Source of the DNA: Chloroflexota bacterium
GTDB taxonomy: Bacteria; Chloroflexota; Dehalococcoidia; Lucifugimonadales; HRBIN23
NCBI GenBank assembly: GCA_016210325.1
Contig: JACQUK010000141.1
Coordinates: 1 to 45,595, forward strand
Reading direction: 5' to 3'
DNA length: 45,595 nucleotides
The notes beneath the pieces are model-generated. The model did not search any database. It worked only from the letters and a program-made list of their open reading frames with translations, and was not told the origin of the DNA. The position numbers and the translations under genes were made by a program. Numbering within the stretch: position 1 is the stretch's first letter; the number at the start of each line of letters is the position of its first letter. This document shows, piece after piece, positions 16,468 to 23,734 of the stretch.

Positions 16468-17724
16468 TCAGTCCAGCACCGCAATGGCCTCAATCTCAAT
16501 AAGGGCGGCGGGGGTCAACAAGCGGTTGCACACAGCCGTGGTGGCGGCGGGCAGGCCTTGCCCAAAGAGCTCCCGGCGCACCTCAGCGGCCTGGGCGTAG
16601 TCCCCCAGGCCCGCCTCGTCTATGTAGTCGGTCACCTTCACCACGTCGTCGAAGCTGGCACCGCCGGCCTCCAGCACCTCAGCGATGTTCCGGTACGCCT
16701 GGCGGGTCTGGGCCACGATGTCCCCAGGGGCCAGCTTGCCGGTGGCGGGGTCTACGCCTGTCGTCCCAGAGACAAAGAACAGGTTGCCCTTCTTGACGCC
16801 GGGCATGTAGGTAAGCCCACGTGCACGCGCCCGCTCCGCCAACACCACCTCCCTCTTGCCCCCCTTCACCGCCACCAGGTTAATCTCGATGAGCCAGTCG
16901 GGGGCAATGAGGGCCAGGCAAACGACCCCGGTGGAGGCGGGGAAGTCCTCCCCAAAGACCTCGTGGCGGACATCGGCGGTGGCGCGGTAGTACGGGCGGG
17001 CCCCAGGGACGATGAAGTCCCGCGTCATGATGACATCCTTCATCGTGGCGCCGGCGTCCGCCAGGATGCGCCCGAACTTTTCGTAGAGGAAGCGGGTCTG
17101 CTCCACCAGGGTCGGGGGCGAGCCAACCTTCCAGTTGGCATCAAAGAACCAGGGCGCCTGGCCGGCCGCCCAGACGACGCCGTTCTTGAGAGCCGCAGGG
17201 CGGTTGGTGCTCCACTCGTAGAACTGGATGGCCTTCTGCGGCTCCGGCGGGAACCCGGGATTGATGTAGCGCCGCTCGCCTGGCCGCATGTCCAGGGTCA
17301 ACTCGCCGCACCAGACAGCTTGGAGGTTCAGGTTGCCCTGCATGAACAGGCCGGTGCCGGGGGCGTAGTGCTTGCCAAAGAACCGCTCCCGTGGGCTGGG
17401 CCCAGCAGGCGGCCCTGGCTTCAGCCACCGCCCGTGGTCCATGGCTGGCCTGCCGTTGGCCATCCTGAAGTGGGTGCCGGTTACCAGGTGCTCAGGGGTA
17501 GCACCGGCGGCGTCCATGAGAAGCCGTTGCTTCTCCATGGCCAGAAGCATCTGCTCGTCAGGGGTGCCACGGCAGACCAACTGGCCCGTAGCAGGGTCTT
17601 CCCGCTCAGCGGTCTGGCCGGAGATGAACAGCAGCCCACTTTTTTCCACCGCCAGGGAGTAGGGCAGCTTGGTGTAGTCAAAGTAGGGCCAGCGGGCTGG
17701 CTTGATGATACGTTTGCCTGCCAC
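16468..17724 (-). CDS. Protein with repeated RidA (YjgF/YER057c/UK114) domains
   Basis: This 418-residue protein is built from RidA-like units, each normally about 130 residues and trimeric. Unit 1 has LPYSLAVEKSGLLFISGQTA, a middle unit retains the C-terminal half (FPASTGVVCLALIAPDWLIE), and the last has GNLFFVSGTTGVDPATGKL with LPAATTAVCNRLLTPAALIE. The Arg that binds substrate carboxylate in RidA (usually R in PxR) is not seen at the expected place in the last unit, so imine deaminase activity is doubtful. The start is GTG 17724, after GGAAGGAGGAGCC, not the ATG at 17760. It is read divergently from comM. Confidence 0.78.
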   Translation of the reverse strand: MAGKRIIKPARWPYFDYTKLPYSLAVEKSGLLFISGQTAEREDPATGQLVCRGTPDEQMLLAMEKQRLLMDAAGATPEHLVTGTHFRMANGRPAMDHGRWLKPGPPAGPSPRERFFGKHYAPGTGLFMQGNLNLQAVWCGELTLDMRPGERRYINPGFPPEPQKAIQFYEWSTNRPAALKNGVVWAAGQAPWFFDANWKVGSPPTLVEQTRFLYEKFGRILADAGATMKDVIMTRDFIVPGARPYYRATADVRHEVFGEDFPASTGVVCLALIAPDWLIEINLVAVKGGKREVVLAERARARGLTYMPGVKKGNLFFVSGTTGVDPATGKLAPGDIVAQTRQAYRNIAEVLEAGGASFDDVVKVTDYIDEAGLGDYAQAAEVRRELFGQGLPAATTAVCNRLLTPAALIEIEAIAVLD

Positions 17725-17899
17725 GGCTCCTCCTTCCTCCAGGCCATCTTTCATGAGCAAACTGCTGGCTGCGCCGCTCTATGCACAGGCCACCGGGCAA
17801 AACCCACGGGCCAGGCCAGGGCACCAGCCCACTCCGGCGGCGTGCCTGCATCCTACTGCGGGGAGCCTGGGGGCTGTCAAGCTACACGGGTCCCAAGAA

Positions 17900-17998
17900 T
17901 AGCGATTCAAGCTGTAGGTCGGGTTTCCCAACCCGACCGTCCGCCGCGGGCAGGTTCGTCCCGATGTGTCGGGATGCCCTACGGGGGTCAATCGCTGT
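17900..17998. repeat. REP/BIME-like element between the RidA gene and comM
   Basis: The palindrome GGTCGGGTT-TCCC-AACCCGACC (17917-17938) lies inside outer inverted repeats AGCGATT (17901-17907) and AATCGCT (17989-17995). A second hairpin of the GTCCCGATGTGTCGGGAT type follows. It is the same family as 9413-9522. The rest of 17725-18098 contains only the comM promoter. Confidence 0.55.
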
Positions 17999-18018
17999 TT
18001 TCGGGGGGGTGCTCGCCT

Positions 18019-18047
18019 TTGACGCTCTCACTCAGCGCCGATATGAT
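18019..18047 (+). promoter_or_regulatory. comM promoter
   Basis: TTGACG (18019-18024), a 17-nt spacer and TATGAT (18042-18047) lie 51 nt before the TTG start at 18099. Its position argues against the longer frame that starts at 17781. Confidence 0.5.
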
Positions 18048-18098
18048 AGGGGCCGGCCCTTCCTCTCGAAGGGCCAGCCAGGGTCCAGGAGGCGCACG

Positions 18099-19625
18099 TT
18101 GCTGGCCAAGGTGCTCACCTGCGCCGTGGTGGGGCTGGAGGGTGCCATCGTCGAGGTGGAGGTGGACATCTCGCCGGGGCTGCCCGCCTTCACCGTCGTG
18201 GGCCTGGCCGACACCGCCGTCCAGGAGGCCCGGGAGCGGGTGCGGGCAGCGGTCCGCAACTCTGGCTGCGAGTTCCCCATGCGTCGCATCACCGTCAACC
18301 TGGCTCCCGCCGACCTCAAGAAGGAAGGCCCCTCGTACGACCTGCCCATTGCCGTCGGGCTGCTCCAGTCCTCCGGCCAGGTCCCCTCGGACTCAAGCAA
18401 AGCCGTGTTCCTGGGCGAGCTGGGGCTGGACGGCAACCTGCACCACACCAACGGGGTATTCCCTATGGTGGCCCTGGCCCGCGATGTCGGGACTGGGACC
18501 GTCTTCATACCATCAGCAGACGCCAAGGAGGCGGCGCTGGTGCAGGGTGTCACCGTGGTGCCGGTGGCCACCCTGGCAGAGCTGGTGGCCCACCTGCGCG
18601 GCGAGAAGGCCATCCCACCCTATACAGCTCAGCCTCCGGAGGCACCAGCCGTCCAGCCGACCGCCGCTTCGGCCGACCTTTCGGACATCAAGGGCCAGGA
18701 GCACGCCAAGCGCGCGCTGGAGGTGGCCGCCGCCGGGGGCCATCACCTGCTGCTCACGGGCCCACCAGGGAGCGGCAAGACGCTGCTGGCACGCGCCCTG
18801 GCCTCCATCCTCCCCAGCATGACGCCCGACGAGAGCCTGGAGGTCACCAAGATCTACAGCGTCAGCGGGCTGCTTCCATCCGACACCCCCCTCATCGCCC
18901 AGCGGCCCTTCCGCTCTCCCCACTACACCATCTCCCATGCAGGGCTGGTTGGAGGCGGGCGCTGGCCCCACCCCGGCGAGGTGACCCTGGCCCACCGGGG
19001 CGTGCTCTTCCTGGACGAGATGTCGGAGTTCGGACAGCACATCCTGGAGGTGCTGCGCCAGCCCATCGAGGACAAGGTAGTGACCATCAGCCGCGCCCAG
19101 GGCAGTGTCACTTTTCCCTCCAACTTCACCCTGGTCGGTGCCATGAACCCCTGCTTCTGCGGCAACTATGGCGACCCGGTGAAACCCTGTACCTGCTCCT
19201 CCACGATGGTGGCCCGCTACCAGAAGCGCATCTCCGGCCCCCTGCTGGACCGGATTGACCTCTACGTGGAGGTGCCACGAGTCGAGTACGAGAAGCTCAC
19301 CGGCGAGGCGACCGGCGAGCCTTCAGAAGTCGTCCGCGCCCGGGTGCAGGCGGCCAGGGAGCGGCAGCGCCGCCGCTTTGCGGGCACTCCCCTGCTGTGT
19401 AACGCGGAGATGGGGCCGGCCCAGGTGTGGCAGGTCTGCAAGCTGGAGAGCGGCGCCCAGGGCCTGGCCAAGGTGGCCATGGAGCAGCTCCACCTCTCAG
19501 CCAGGGCTTTCCACCGCACCCTGAAGGTAGCCCGCACCGTCGCCGACCTGGCGGGCGCCGAGACCATCAGCACCGTCCACCTGGCCGAGGCGGTCCAGTA
19601 CAGGCAGCGGGGGGCGGGGCGCTAA
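18099..19625 (+). CDS. comM: YifB/ComM family Mg-chelatase-like AAA+ ATPase
   Basis: This 508-residue protein has the standard ComM length. Its N-terminal lid/Lon-protease-like domain starts KVLTCAVVGLEGAIVEVEVD and includes GLPAFTVVGLADTAVQEARE. Walker A is GPPGSGKT (from residue 221), Walker B LFLDEM (about 302-307), and the MNPCFCGNYGD...C-C segment (about 348-370) is the zinc-like insert of the family. The C-terminus is a helical Mg-chelatase domain. ComM is a hexameric helicase that promotes branch migration in natural transformation. TTG 18099 follows CCAGGAGG. Three degenerate copies of its 3' end lie downstream. Confidence 0.93.
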   Translation: MLAKVLTCAVVGLEGAIVEVEVDISPGLPAFTVVGLADTAVQEARERVRAAVRNSGCEFPMRRITVNLAPADLKKEGPSYDLPIAVGLLQSSGQVPSDSSKAVFLGELGLDGNLHHTNGVFPMVALARDVGTGTVFIPSADAKEAALVQGVTVVPVATLAELVAHLRGEKAIPPYTAQPPEAPAVQPTAASADLSDIKGQEHAKRALEVAAAGGHHLLLTGPPGSGKTLLARALASILPSMTPDESLEVTKIYSVSGLLPSDTPLIAQRPFRSPHYTISHAGLVGGGRWPHPGEVTLAHRGVLFLDEMSEFGQHILEVLRQPIEDKVVTISRAQGSVTFPSNFTLVGAMNPCFCGNYGDPVKPCTCSSTMVARYQKRISGPLLDRIDLYVEVPRVEYEKLTGEATGEPSEVVRARVQAARERQRRRFAGTPLLCNAEMGPAQVWQVCKLESGAQGLAKVAMEQLHLSARAFHRTLKVARTVADLAGAETISTVHLAEAVQYRQRGAGR

Positions 19626-19626
19626 C

Positions 19627-19866
19627 GTGAAGCCAGTCTATCTGAGCCGACACGCCAGCCGACGGATGCAACTTTACGAGATTACTCTTGAGCAGGTGAT
19701 GGAGACCTTCATGAGTCCGGACTCGTTAGCTCCAACCCTCAAAGAGCGCTACAATGCTTTCAGGAGAGTCGAGAACAGGCTCCTTCGGGTAACCTACAAA
19801 GAGGACGCGGAGCGCATGGTGGTGGTGACGGTGACCCCGCTGAGGCGAGGGGAGGAGGGACCATGA
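19627..19866 (+). CDS. DUF4258-like small protein (putative toxin of a pair)
   Basis: This 79-residue protein opens VYLSRHASRRMQLYEITLEQV, the H-A-x-x-R-M pattern of DUF4258/RelE-like small proteins, followed by a helix and a beta hairpin ending RMVVVTVTPL. The GTG at 19627 begins one base after the comM stop, and its stop overlaps the start of the next gene (ATGA at 19863-19866). The pairing with a DUF2283 gene is a frequent toxin-antitoxin-like arrangement, but neither activity has been shown here. Confidence 0.72.
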   Translation: MKPVYLSRHASRRMQLYEITLEQVMETFMSPDSLAPTLKERYNAFRRVENRLLRVTYKEDAERMVVVTVTPLRRGEEGP

Positions 19867-20108
19867 GAATTGAGTACGACAAGGAGGTGGATGCGCTTTA
19901 CATCCACCTTCGAGACGCCAAGCCCGTTGAAGCCAGAGATATTGAGGAGGGCGTGACTGCAGACCTCGATGCAGAGGGACACATTGTTGGCATCGAGATT
20001 CTTGACGCTGTAGAAAAGCTGGGGCTGGAGTCCCTTCTGAATGTAACTATCGAAAACATGCCACTGGAGAAGGTGTCCTCCCCATCTACTTCGTGGCCTG
20101 CACCATAG
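19863..20108 (+). CDS. DUF2283-family small protein (putative antitoxin)
   Basis: This 81-residue protein opens MRIEYDKEVDALYIHL, followed by VEARDIEEGVTADLDAEG and HIVGIEILDAVEKL, which is the DUF2283 signature (D.LYI.L ... D.DG.IVGIEIL). The last 15 residues (SSPSTSWPAP) diverge from the family and run to the edge of a comM remnant, so the C-terminus may have been rewritten by a recombination event. It is coupled to the preceding gene by a 4-nt overlap. Confidence 0.75.
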   Translation: MRIEYDKEVDALYIHLRDAKPVEARDIEEGVTADLDAEGHIVGIEILDAVEKLGLESLLNVTIENMPLEKVSSPSTSWPAP

Positions 20109-20112
20109 TGAA

Positions 20113-20165
20113 CCTTTCAGCAGGCTCATGGCAGGCTCTGGCGGGAGCCGAGACCATCAGCACCG
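20113..20165 (+). pseudogene. comM 3'-end remnant B
   Basis: Bases 20138-20165 match comM 19548-19575 (CTGGCGGG-GCCGAGACCATC...). The 5' part, CCTTTC(A/G)GCAGGCTCA onward (20113-20145), is not in intact comM but is nearly identical (two mismatches in 33) to 22656-22688 in remnant D. It ends in a GCAGCGGG tail like the comM end. It is not translated as a comM frame. Confidence 0.65.
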
Positions 20166-20186
20166 GCAGCGGGAGGCTGGGTAATT

Positions 20187-20507
20187 GTGGCCGAGGCTCT
20201 TAGGCAGCACGTAAGAGCAGCGATTCTCAGTGGTGAATATCGTCTCACTGCACACGCTGAACAACAGCGAGAGGCAGAAGCCGTCTCTATGTCAGATCTC
20301 GAAGAGGCGCTAAGTTCGGAGCGGTTAGAGATCTTGGAAGACTACCCCGATGACTCCAGGGGGCACAGCACTCTACTCCTCGGCTTCACCAAGGATGGTG
20401 CGCCACTCCATGCAGTAGTTGGGCTTTCCAACCCAGCGATTGTCGTTATCATTACTCTGTACCGACCGGACCCAAAGCTATGGTATGATTGGCGCAGGAG
20501 GGTCTGA
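20187..20507 (+). CDS. DUF4258-family protein (putative toxin)
   Basis: This 106-residue DUF4258 protein opens LRQHVRAAILSGEYRLTAHA, followed by EQQREAEAVSMSDLEEAL, a bend with YPDDSRGHSTLLLGFTKDG and the closing VVIITLYRPDPKLWYDW. This is the pattern of RelE-like proteins encoded next to a YgiT/MqsA zinc finger. The GTG start at 20187 lies in the AT-richer block after remnant B. It is read with the zinc-finger gene 3 nt downstream. Confidence 0.8.
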   Translation: MAEALRQHVRAAILSGEYRLTAHAEQQREAEAVSMSDLEEALSSERLEILEDYPDDSRGHSTLLLGFTKDGAPLHAVVGLSNPAIVVIITLYRPDPKLWYDWRRRV

Positions 20508-20510
20508 GTC

Positions 20511-20738
20511 ATGATGGAAGAGTGCCCTTTCTGCAAAGGAGCAGTCGAGCAACGGCGGATCGAGCACGTCCACCGCTGGAAGGAGCGCTTGTTTGTTTTG
20601 CGGAACGTGCCTGCTGAGGTCTGCACTCAATGCGGCGAGGTGTTCTTCGCACCGCCTGCTCTGAAGGCGATGGATAGAATCGTCTCACAAGACCACGCGC
20701 CAGAAGCGCATCTCTCAATCCCCGTGTTTTCCCTCTAG
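20511..20738 (+). CDS. YgiT-type zinc-finger protein (putative antitoxin)
   Basis: This 75-residue protein corresponds to the N-terminal zinc domain of MqsA/YgiT. C5-x2-C8 (EECPFCKG) and C38-x2-C41 (EVCTQCGEVFF) bind zinc. It ends shortly after a helix (ALKAMDRIVSQ), so the C-terminal helix-turn-helix of MqsA is missing, as in many short YgiT partners of DUF4258 proteins. It probably neutralises the upstream protein; DNA binding is not expected. Confidence 0.83.
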   Translation: MMEECPFCKGAVEQRRIEHVHRWKERLFVLRNVPAEVCTQCGEVFFAPPALKAMDRIVSQDHAPEAHLSIPVFSL

Positions 20739-20740
20739 AG

Positions 20741-20843
20741 CTTCAAGGTTGCCCGCACCGTCGCCGATCTCGCAGACGCTGAGCACGTCAGCGTGGCCCA
20801 TGTAGCCGAGGCGTTACAGTACCGCTCGCACTATCTGATGTGA
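20741..20843 (+). pseudogene. comM 3'-end remnant C
   Basis: An open stretch from 20742 to the TGA at 20841-20843 encodes FKVARTVADLADAEHVSVAH followed by VAEALQYRSHYLM. This aligns with the last 33 codons of comM (LKVARTVADLAGAETISTVH...), but with many differences, so it came from a diverged comM rather than a recent duplication. There is no start signal and the N-terminal 470 codons are absent. Confidence 0.8.
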
Positions 20844-20999
20844 GCGCGCGCCTACGCATCAGCGCGTGTGTAGCGAGCAGCAGCTCGGTGTTGCGCCGGT
20901 CGAATGGGCGCGCTGTCCCTCTCTACTCGGGCCTTTTATCTTGTTGCATCCCTGAACAATCGGCGTACAATGACCAACTGCTGAGAAGGGAGGTGACCA

Positions 21000-22250
21000 A
21001 TGGTTACTCACAGCGACTTCGTTGTCCACGTCCCGCAGCGCGAGTTCTTCACCGTTTGCCCGTATCTGGGGAACTGGACCTACCTGGGCAATATGCCAGA
21101 AGGGCGCGCATGGCTAGCGGCAGCGGGACCCAGCCAGCCCTCAAATGCCCCTTTCTTCTACGTGGTTGGAGGCAGAAATATCACCTCGGGCACCGACGAA
21201 ATCTTGTCCACTGTAGGCACCATGGAGCCCGCGACTGGCGCCTGGGCTTCGCTACCTTCCATGCCGGTAGAACGGATGGCCCATGCGGCTGTCTGTGTAG
21301 GTGAGAAGCTGTACGCGCTGGGAGGAGCCAGCTATTCTCCCCACGGAGGGGGGCATCTCAACACAGTGGATGAATACGACCCGAACGGCCATACGTGGAG
21401 CGCAAAGGCACCAATGCCCACAGGTCGTGCTTCCTTTGCAGCCGTGGAGCTGGACGGCAAGATCTATGTCGTGGGTGGAGCAGCTCCTAACCAGACCCTT
21501 GCGACGCTAGAGGTGTACGACCCTGTCAGTGACAGATGGGATACCCTCCGTCCCATGCCTAACGGACGCTTTGACCTAGGGGCAGCAACCATTGATGGCC
21601 TGTTGTATGTGGTAGGAGGGAGGGGACCAGGGAAAGGATTGAAGGGGCAGACACTCGAGGCATACGACCCAACCACCGATACCTGGGAAACCCGACGACC
21701 GATGCCGACGGGTCGCTATGAGTTGGCGGCTACAGTCCTGGACAACAAGCTGTATGCGATGGGAGGGGAAGGCACAGCACAATTCTACCCCGCGAACCAA
21801 CCTGGGTACGCCTTTCTCCAGCTACTGGCAGATGTAGAAGTGTACGACCCGATCAGCGATAGCTGGTGTATTGCGCCCCACATGCGGACTCCTCGCAAGG
21901 CCTTTGCTGCGGTGACACTGACTGAAGAGGTCCTGGTGCCCGGCTCTCCAACGAATGTACCTTTTGTGCCGCCGGCGGGTGGGCCCGGTCTTCCATACGT
22001 CGTGCCGGGAGTCCCGCTTCGGGGTGGCGGACAGGATGCGTCGAATGCGCTGGGCTTCAGCGTGCATGGACCTACGCCCCTCCCGGTACAGCGAATCTAC
22101 GCGATAGGTGGAGCGGTATTCCATCAGGACTGGGAGTACACAGCAAGCATTGACGTGTATCCGACACTGCCAGTCGCAGCGTACAAGTCCAGCGAAAGAA
22201 GCACAGGGGTCCGACGAAACAGAAGAACTGCTGGACGCAGGAGTGCGTGA
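21000..22250 (+). CDS. Kelch-repeat beta-propeller protein
   Basis: This 416-residue protein is made of about six kelch blades. Repeated units have the glycine pair (YVVGG, YALGG, YVVGG, YVVGG, YAMGG, YAIGG) followed by a Tyr/Trp-bearing hairpin such as VDEYDPNGHTWSAKAPMPTG, LEVYDPVSDRWDTLRPMPNG and LEAYDPTTDTWETRRPMPTG. There is no signal peptide or membrane segment. It probably binds a protein partner. A Pro/Gly-rich insert (about 320-350) breaks the last blades. The ATG at 21000 follows GGGAGGTGACCA, a near-ideal ribosome site; TACAAT at 20966-20971 is a possible -10. It lies between two comM 3'-end remnants and is probably cargo of this accretion zone. Confidence 0.85.
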   Translation: MVTHSDFVVHVPQREFFTVCPYLGNWTYLGNMPEGRAWLAAAGPSQPSNAPFFYVVGGRNITSGTDEILSTVGTMEPATGAWASLPSMPVERMAHAAVCVGEKLYALGGASYSPHGGGHLNTVDEYDPNGHTWSAKAPMPTGRASFAAVELDGKIYVVGGAAPNQTLATLEVYDPVSDRWDTLRPMPNGRFDLGAATIDGLLYVVGGRGPGKGLKGQTLEAYDPTTDTWETRRPMPTGRYELAATVLDNKLYAMGGEGTAQFYPANQPGYAFLQLLADVEVYDPISDSWCIAPHMRTPRKAFAAVTLTEEVLVPGSPTNVPFVPPAGGPGLPYVVPGVPLRGGGQDASNALGFSVHGPTPLPVQRIYAIGGAVFHQDWEYTASIDVYPTLPVAAYKSSERSTGVRRNRRTAGRRSA

Positions 22251-22324
22251 CTCGTAAGACGATTCCAAGCCGCTGGTGCGGGGACCGTCTTGTGGAGCAC
22301 TCGCTGGGGCAGCACGGTGACCAA

Positions 22325-22695
22325 GTACCAGCGCCGCACTCTCCGGCCCCCTGCTGGACCGGATTGACCTCTACGTGGAGGTGCCACGGGTCGAGTACGA
22401 GAAGCTCACCGGCGATGCGACCGGCGAGCCTTCAGAGGTCGTCCGCGCCCGAGTGCAGGCGGCCAGGGAGCAGCAGCGCCGCCGCTTTGCGGGCACCCCG
22501 CTGCTGTGCAACGCGGAGATGGGGCCGGCCCAGGTGTGGCAGGTCTGCAAGCTGGAGAGCGGCGCCTAGGGCCTGGCTAAAGCGGCCATGGAGCAGCTCC
22601 ACCTCTCAGCCAGGGCCTTCCACCGCACCCTGAAGGTGGCCTGCACCGTCGGCGACCTTTCGGCAGGCTCAAGGCAGGCTCTGGCGGGTGTCGAG
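22325..22695 (+). pseudogene. comM 3'-end remnant D
   Basis: About 370 bp match comM from codon position 377 to near its end (19229-19556), roughly nine bases in ten. The stretch is open from 22375 (MEVPRVEYEKLTGDATGEPS...) but stops at TAG 22567-22569, and an insertion of about 24 bp (TTTCGGCAGGCTCAAGGC...) lies before the end. The upstream 20 bases are frame-shifted against comM. It is therefore a decayed copy. It ends 50 bp from the znuB stop. Confidence 0.88.
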
Positions 22696-22744
22696 GCCCG
22701 GGTAGGGCCAGGCCCAAAGCGAGACACGTCGCTTGGGAGCAGGC

Positions 22745-23581
22745 TTACCTTTCCCCCCGCGCCACGGGCCGCAGCACTAGCTTTGCTGCCGCCTTGCCCA
22801 GGGTCACCGCCAGCAGCACGGCCAACGACACCAGCACCACCGCACCGCCGGCCGCCAGCTCCCAGTAGTAGGCGGCGGTCAGGCCAACCAGCACGGAGAA
22901 GACCCCGATGCCTACGGCGATGAGCACCGCTGTGCGGAACCCCCGGGCCACCTGAAGGCTGGCCAGCACCGGGATGACCATCAGTGCCCCCACCAGCAGC
23001 ACCCCAACCACGCGCATGGACAGGGTCACCGTGGCCCCGGTCAGGACGGCCATGCCCAGGTTCACCCAACCCACCGGGACGCCGCTGACGCGCGCCAGGT
23101 CGGGGTCGAAGGTGGTCTGCACCAGCTCCGTATAGAAGAGCACGATGAAGGCCAGGACCAGCGCCGCCAGCCCCGCGATGAGCCACAGGTCCAGCCAGCC
23201 CACAGTGACGATGCTGCCGAAGAGGTAGTTGAACAGGGAGGCGTTGAAGCCGCCCGCCAGGCTGATGACCACCAAGGCAACGGCCAGGGCGGTGTACAGG
23301 AACAGGGCCAGGGCCGCCTCGCCGTACAAACGGCCAGAGGCCCGCAGCCGCTCGATGATGGCAGCGGCCGTGACCGAGGTGGCCAGCGCGGTCAGGGGTG
23401 GGAAGACCCTGGTCAGCAGCCCGATCGCCACCCCCGCCAGGGCCACGTGGGACAGGCTGTCGGCAATGAGGGAGAGGCGCCGCAGCACCAGGAACACCCC
23501 CAGGGCGGGTGCGACCACGCCTACCAGGGTGCCCGCGATGAACGCCCGCACCATGAAACTGTAGGTGAAGACCTCAGGCAT
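22745..23581 (-). CDS. znuB: Zinc/manganese ABC transporter permease, ZnuB-like
   Basis: This 278-residue inner-membrane permease of the ZnuB/MntB family has eight or so hydrophobic helices. It opens FMVRAFIAGTLVGVVAPALG and LSLIADSLSHVALAGVAIGL, which hold the conserved family pattern (the latter includes D-x-L-x-H-x-x-L). The C-terminal end has ALMVIPVLASLQVARG. It forms the channel for the ZnuC ATPase. It is separated from znuC by an opposite-strand gene and its leader, so it needs its own promoter in 23582-23640. The ATG at 23581 follows AGGGGGTCGAAC. Confidence 0.88.
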   Translation of the reverse strand: MPEVFTYSFMVRAFIAGTLVGVVAPALGVFLVLRRLSLIADSLSHVALAGVAIGLLTRVFPPLTALATSVTAAAIIERLRASGRLYGEAALALFLYTALAVALVVISLAGGFNASLFNYLFGSIVTVGWLDLWLIAGLAALVLAFIVLFYTELVQTTFDPDLARVSGVPVGWVNLGMAVLTGATVTLSMRVVGVLLVGALMVIPVLASLQVARGFRTAVLIAVGIGVFSVLVGLTAAYYWELAAGGAVVLVSLAVLLAVTLGKAAAKLVLRPVARGER

Positions 23582-23631
23582 GTTCGACCCCCTGTTCCTC
23601 GCCGATGACGAGGTAGCCCTTCGTACGTTGT

Positions 23632-23660
23632 TTGACAGGCCCTGTTCAGGCGCCTAGACT
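23632..23660 (+). promoter_or_regulatory. Promoter of the attenuated small-gene transcript
   Basis: TTGACA (23632-23637), a 17-nt spacer and TAGACT (23655-23660) predict a start near 23667, two bases before the leader ATG. A perfect 13-bp dyad GTATCTCAGATAC (23676-23688) lies just downstream and might be an operator. Confidence 0.45.
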
Positions 23661-23668
23661 ATAAGGCG

Positions 23669-23734
23669 ATGCTTCGTATCTCAGATACCCTGTGCATCTG
23701 TAGCAGCCCCTCTTCCGGGGGAGGGGTCTCCTAG
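23669..23734 (+). CDS. Predicted 21-residue leader peptide with Cys/Ser codons
   Basis: An ATG at 23669 opens a 21-codon frame, MLRISDTLCICSS followed by PSSGGGVS, ending TAG at 23732-23734. Two Cys codons (TGC 23693, TGT 23699) and Ser codons lie just before stem segment 1. The stop falls directly after segment 2 (23717-23726). That is the geometry of trp-type attenuators. Only a weak AAGGCG precedes the ATG, as the start is close to the predicted transcript end. Confidence 0.45.
   Translation: MLRISDTLCICSSPSSGGGVS

Noticed and set aside
17781-18098. Longer comM reading frame starting at 17781
   Set aside because: It runs through REP palindromes and the promoter; TTG 18099 has the ribosome site and matches the family.
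16447-18822. Long plus-strand open frame of 791 codons across the RidA gene and comM
   Set aside because: It is antisense to the RidA gene and out of frame in comM; composition is typical of a shadow.
23676-23688. Third Zur box (GTATCTCAGATAC)
   Set aside because: It is a clean dyad but does not keep the TGATAC-N3-GTCTCA half-sites.
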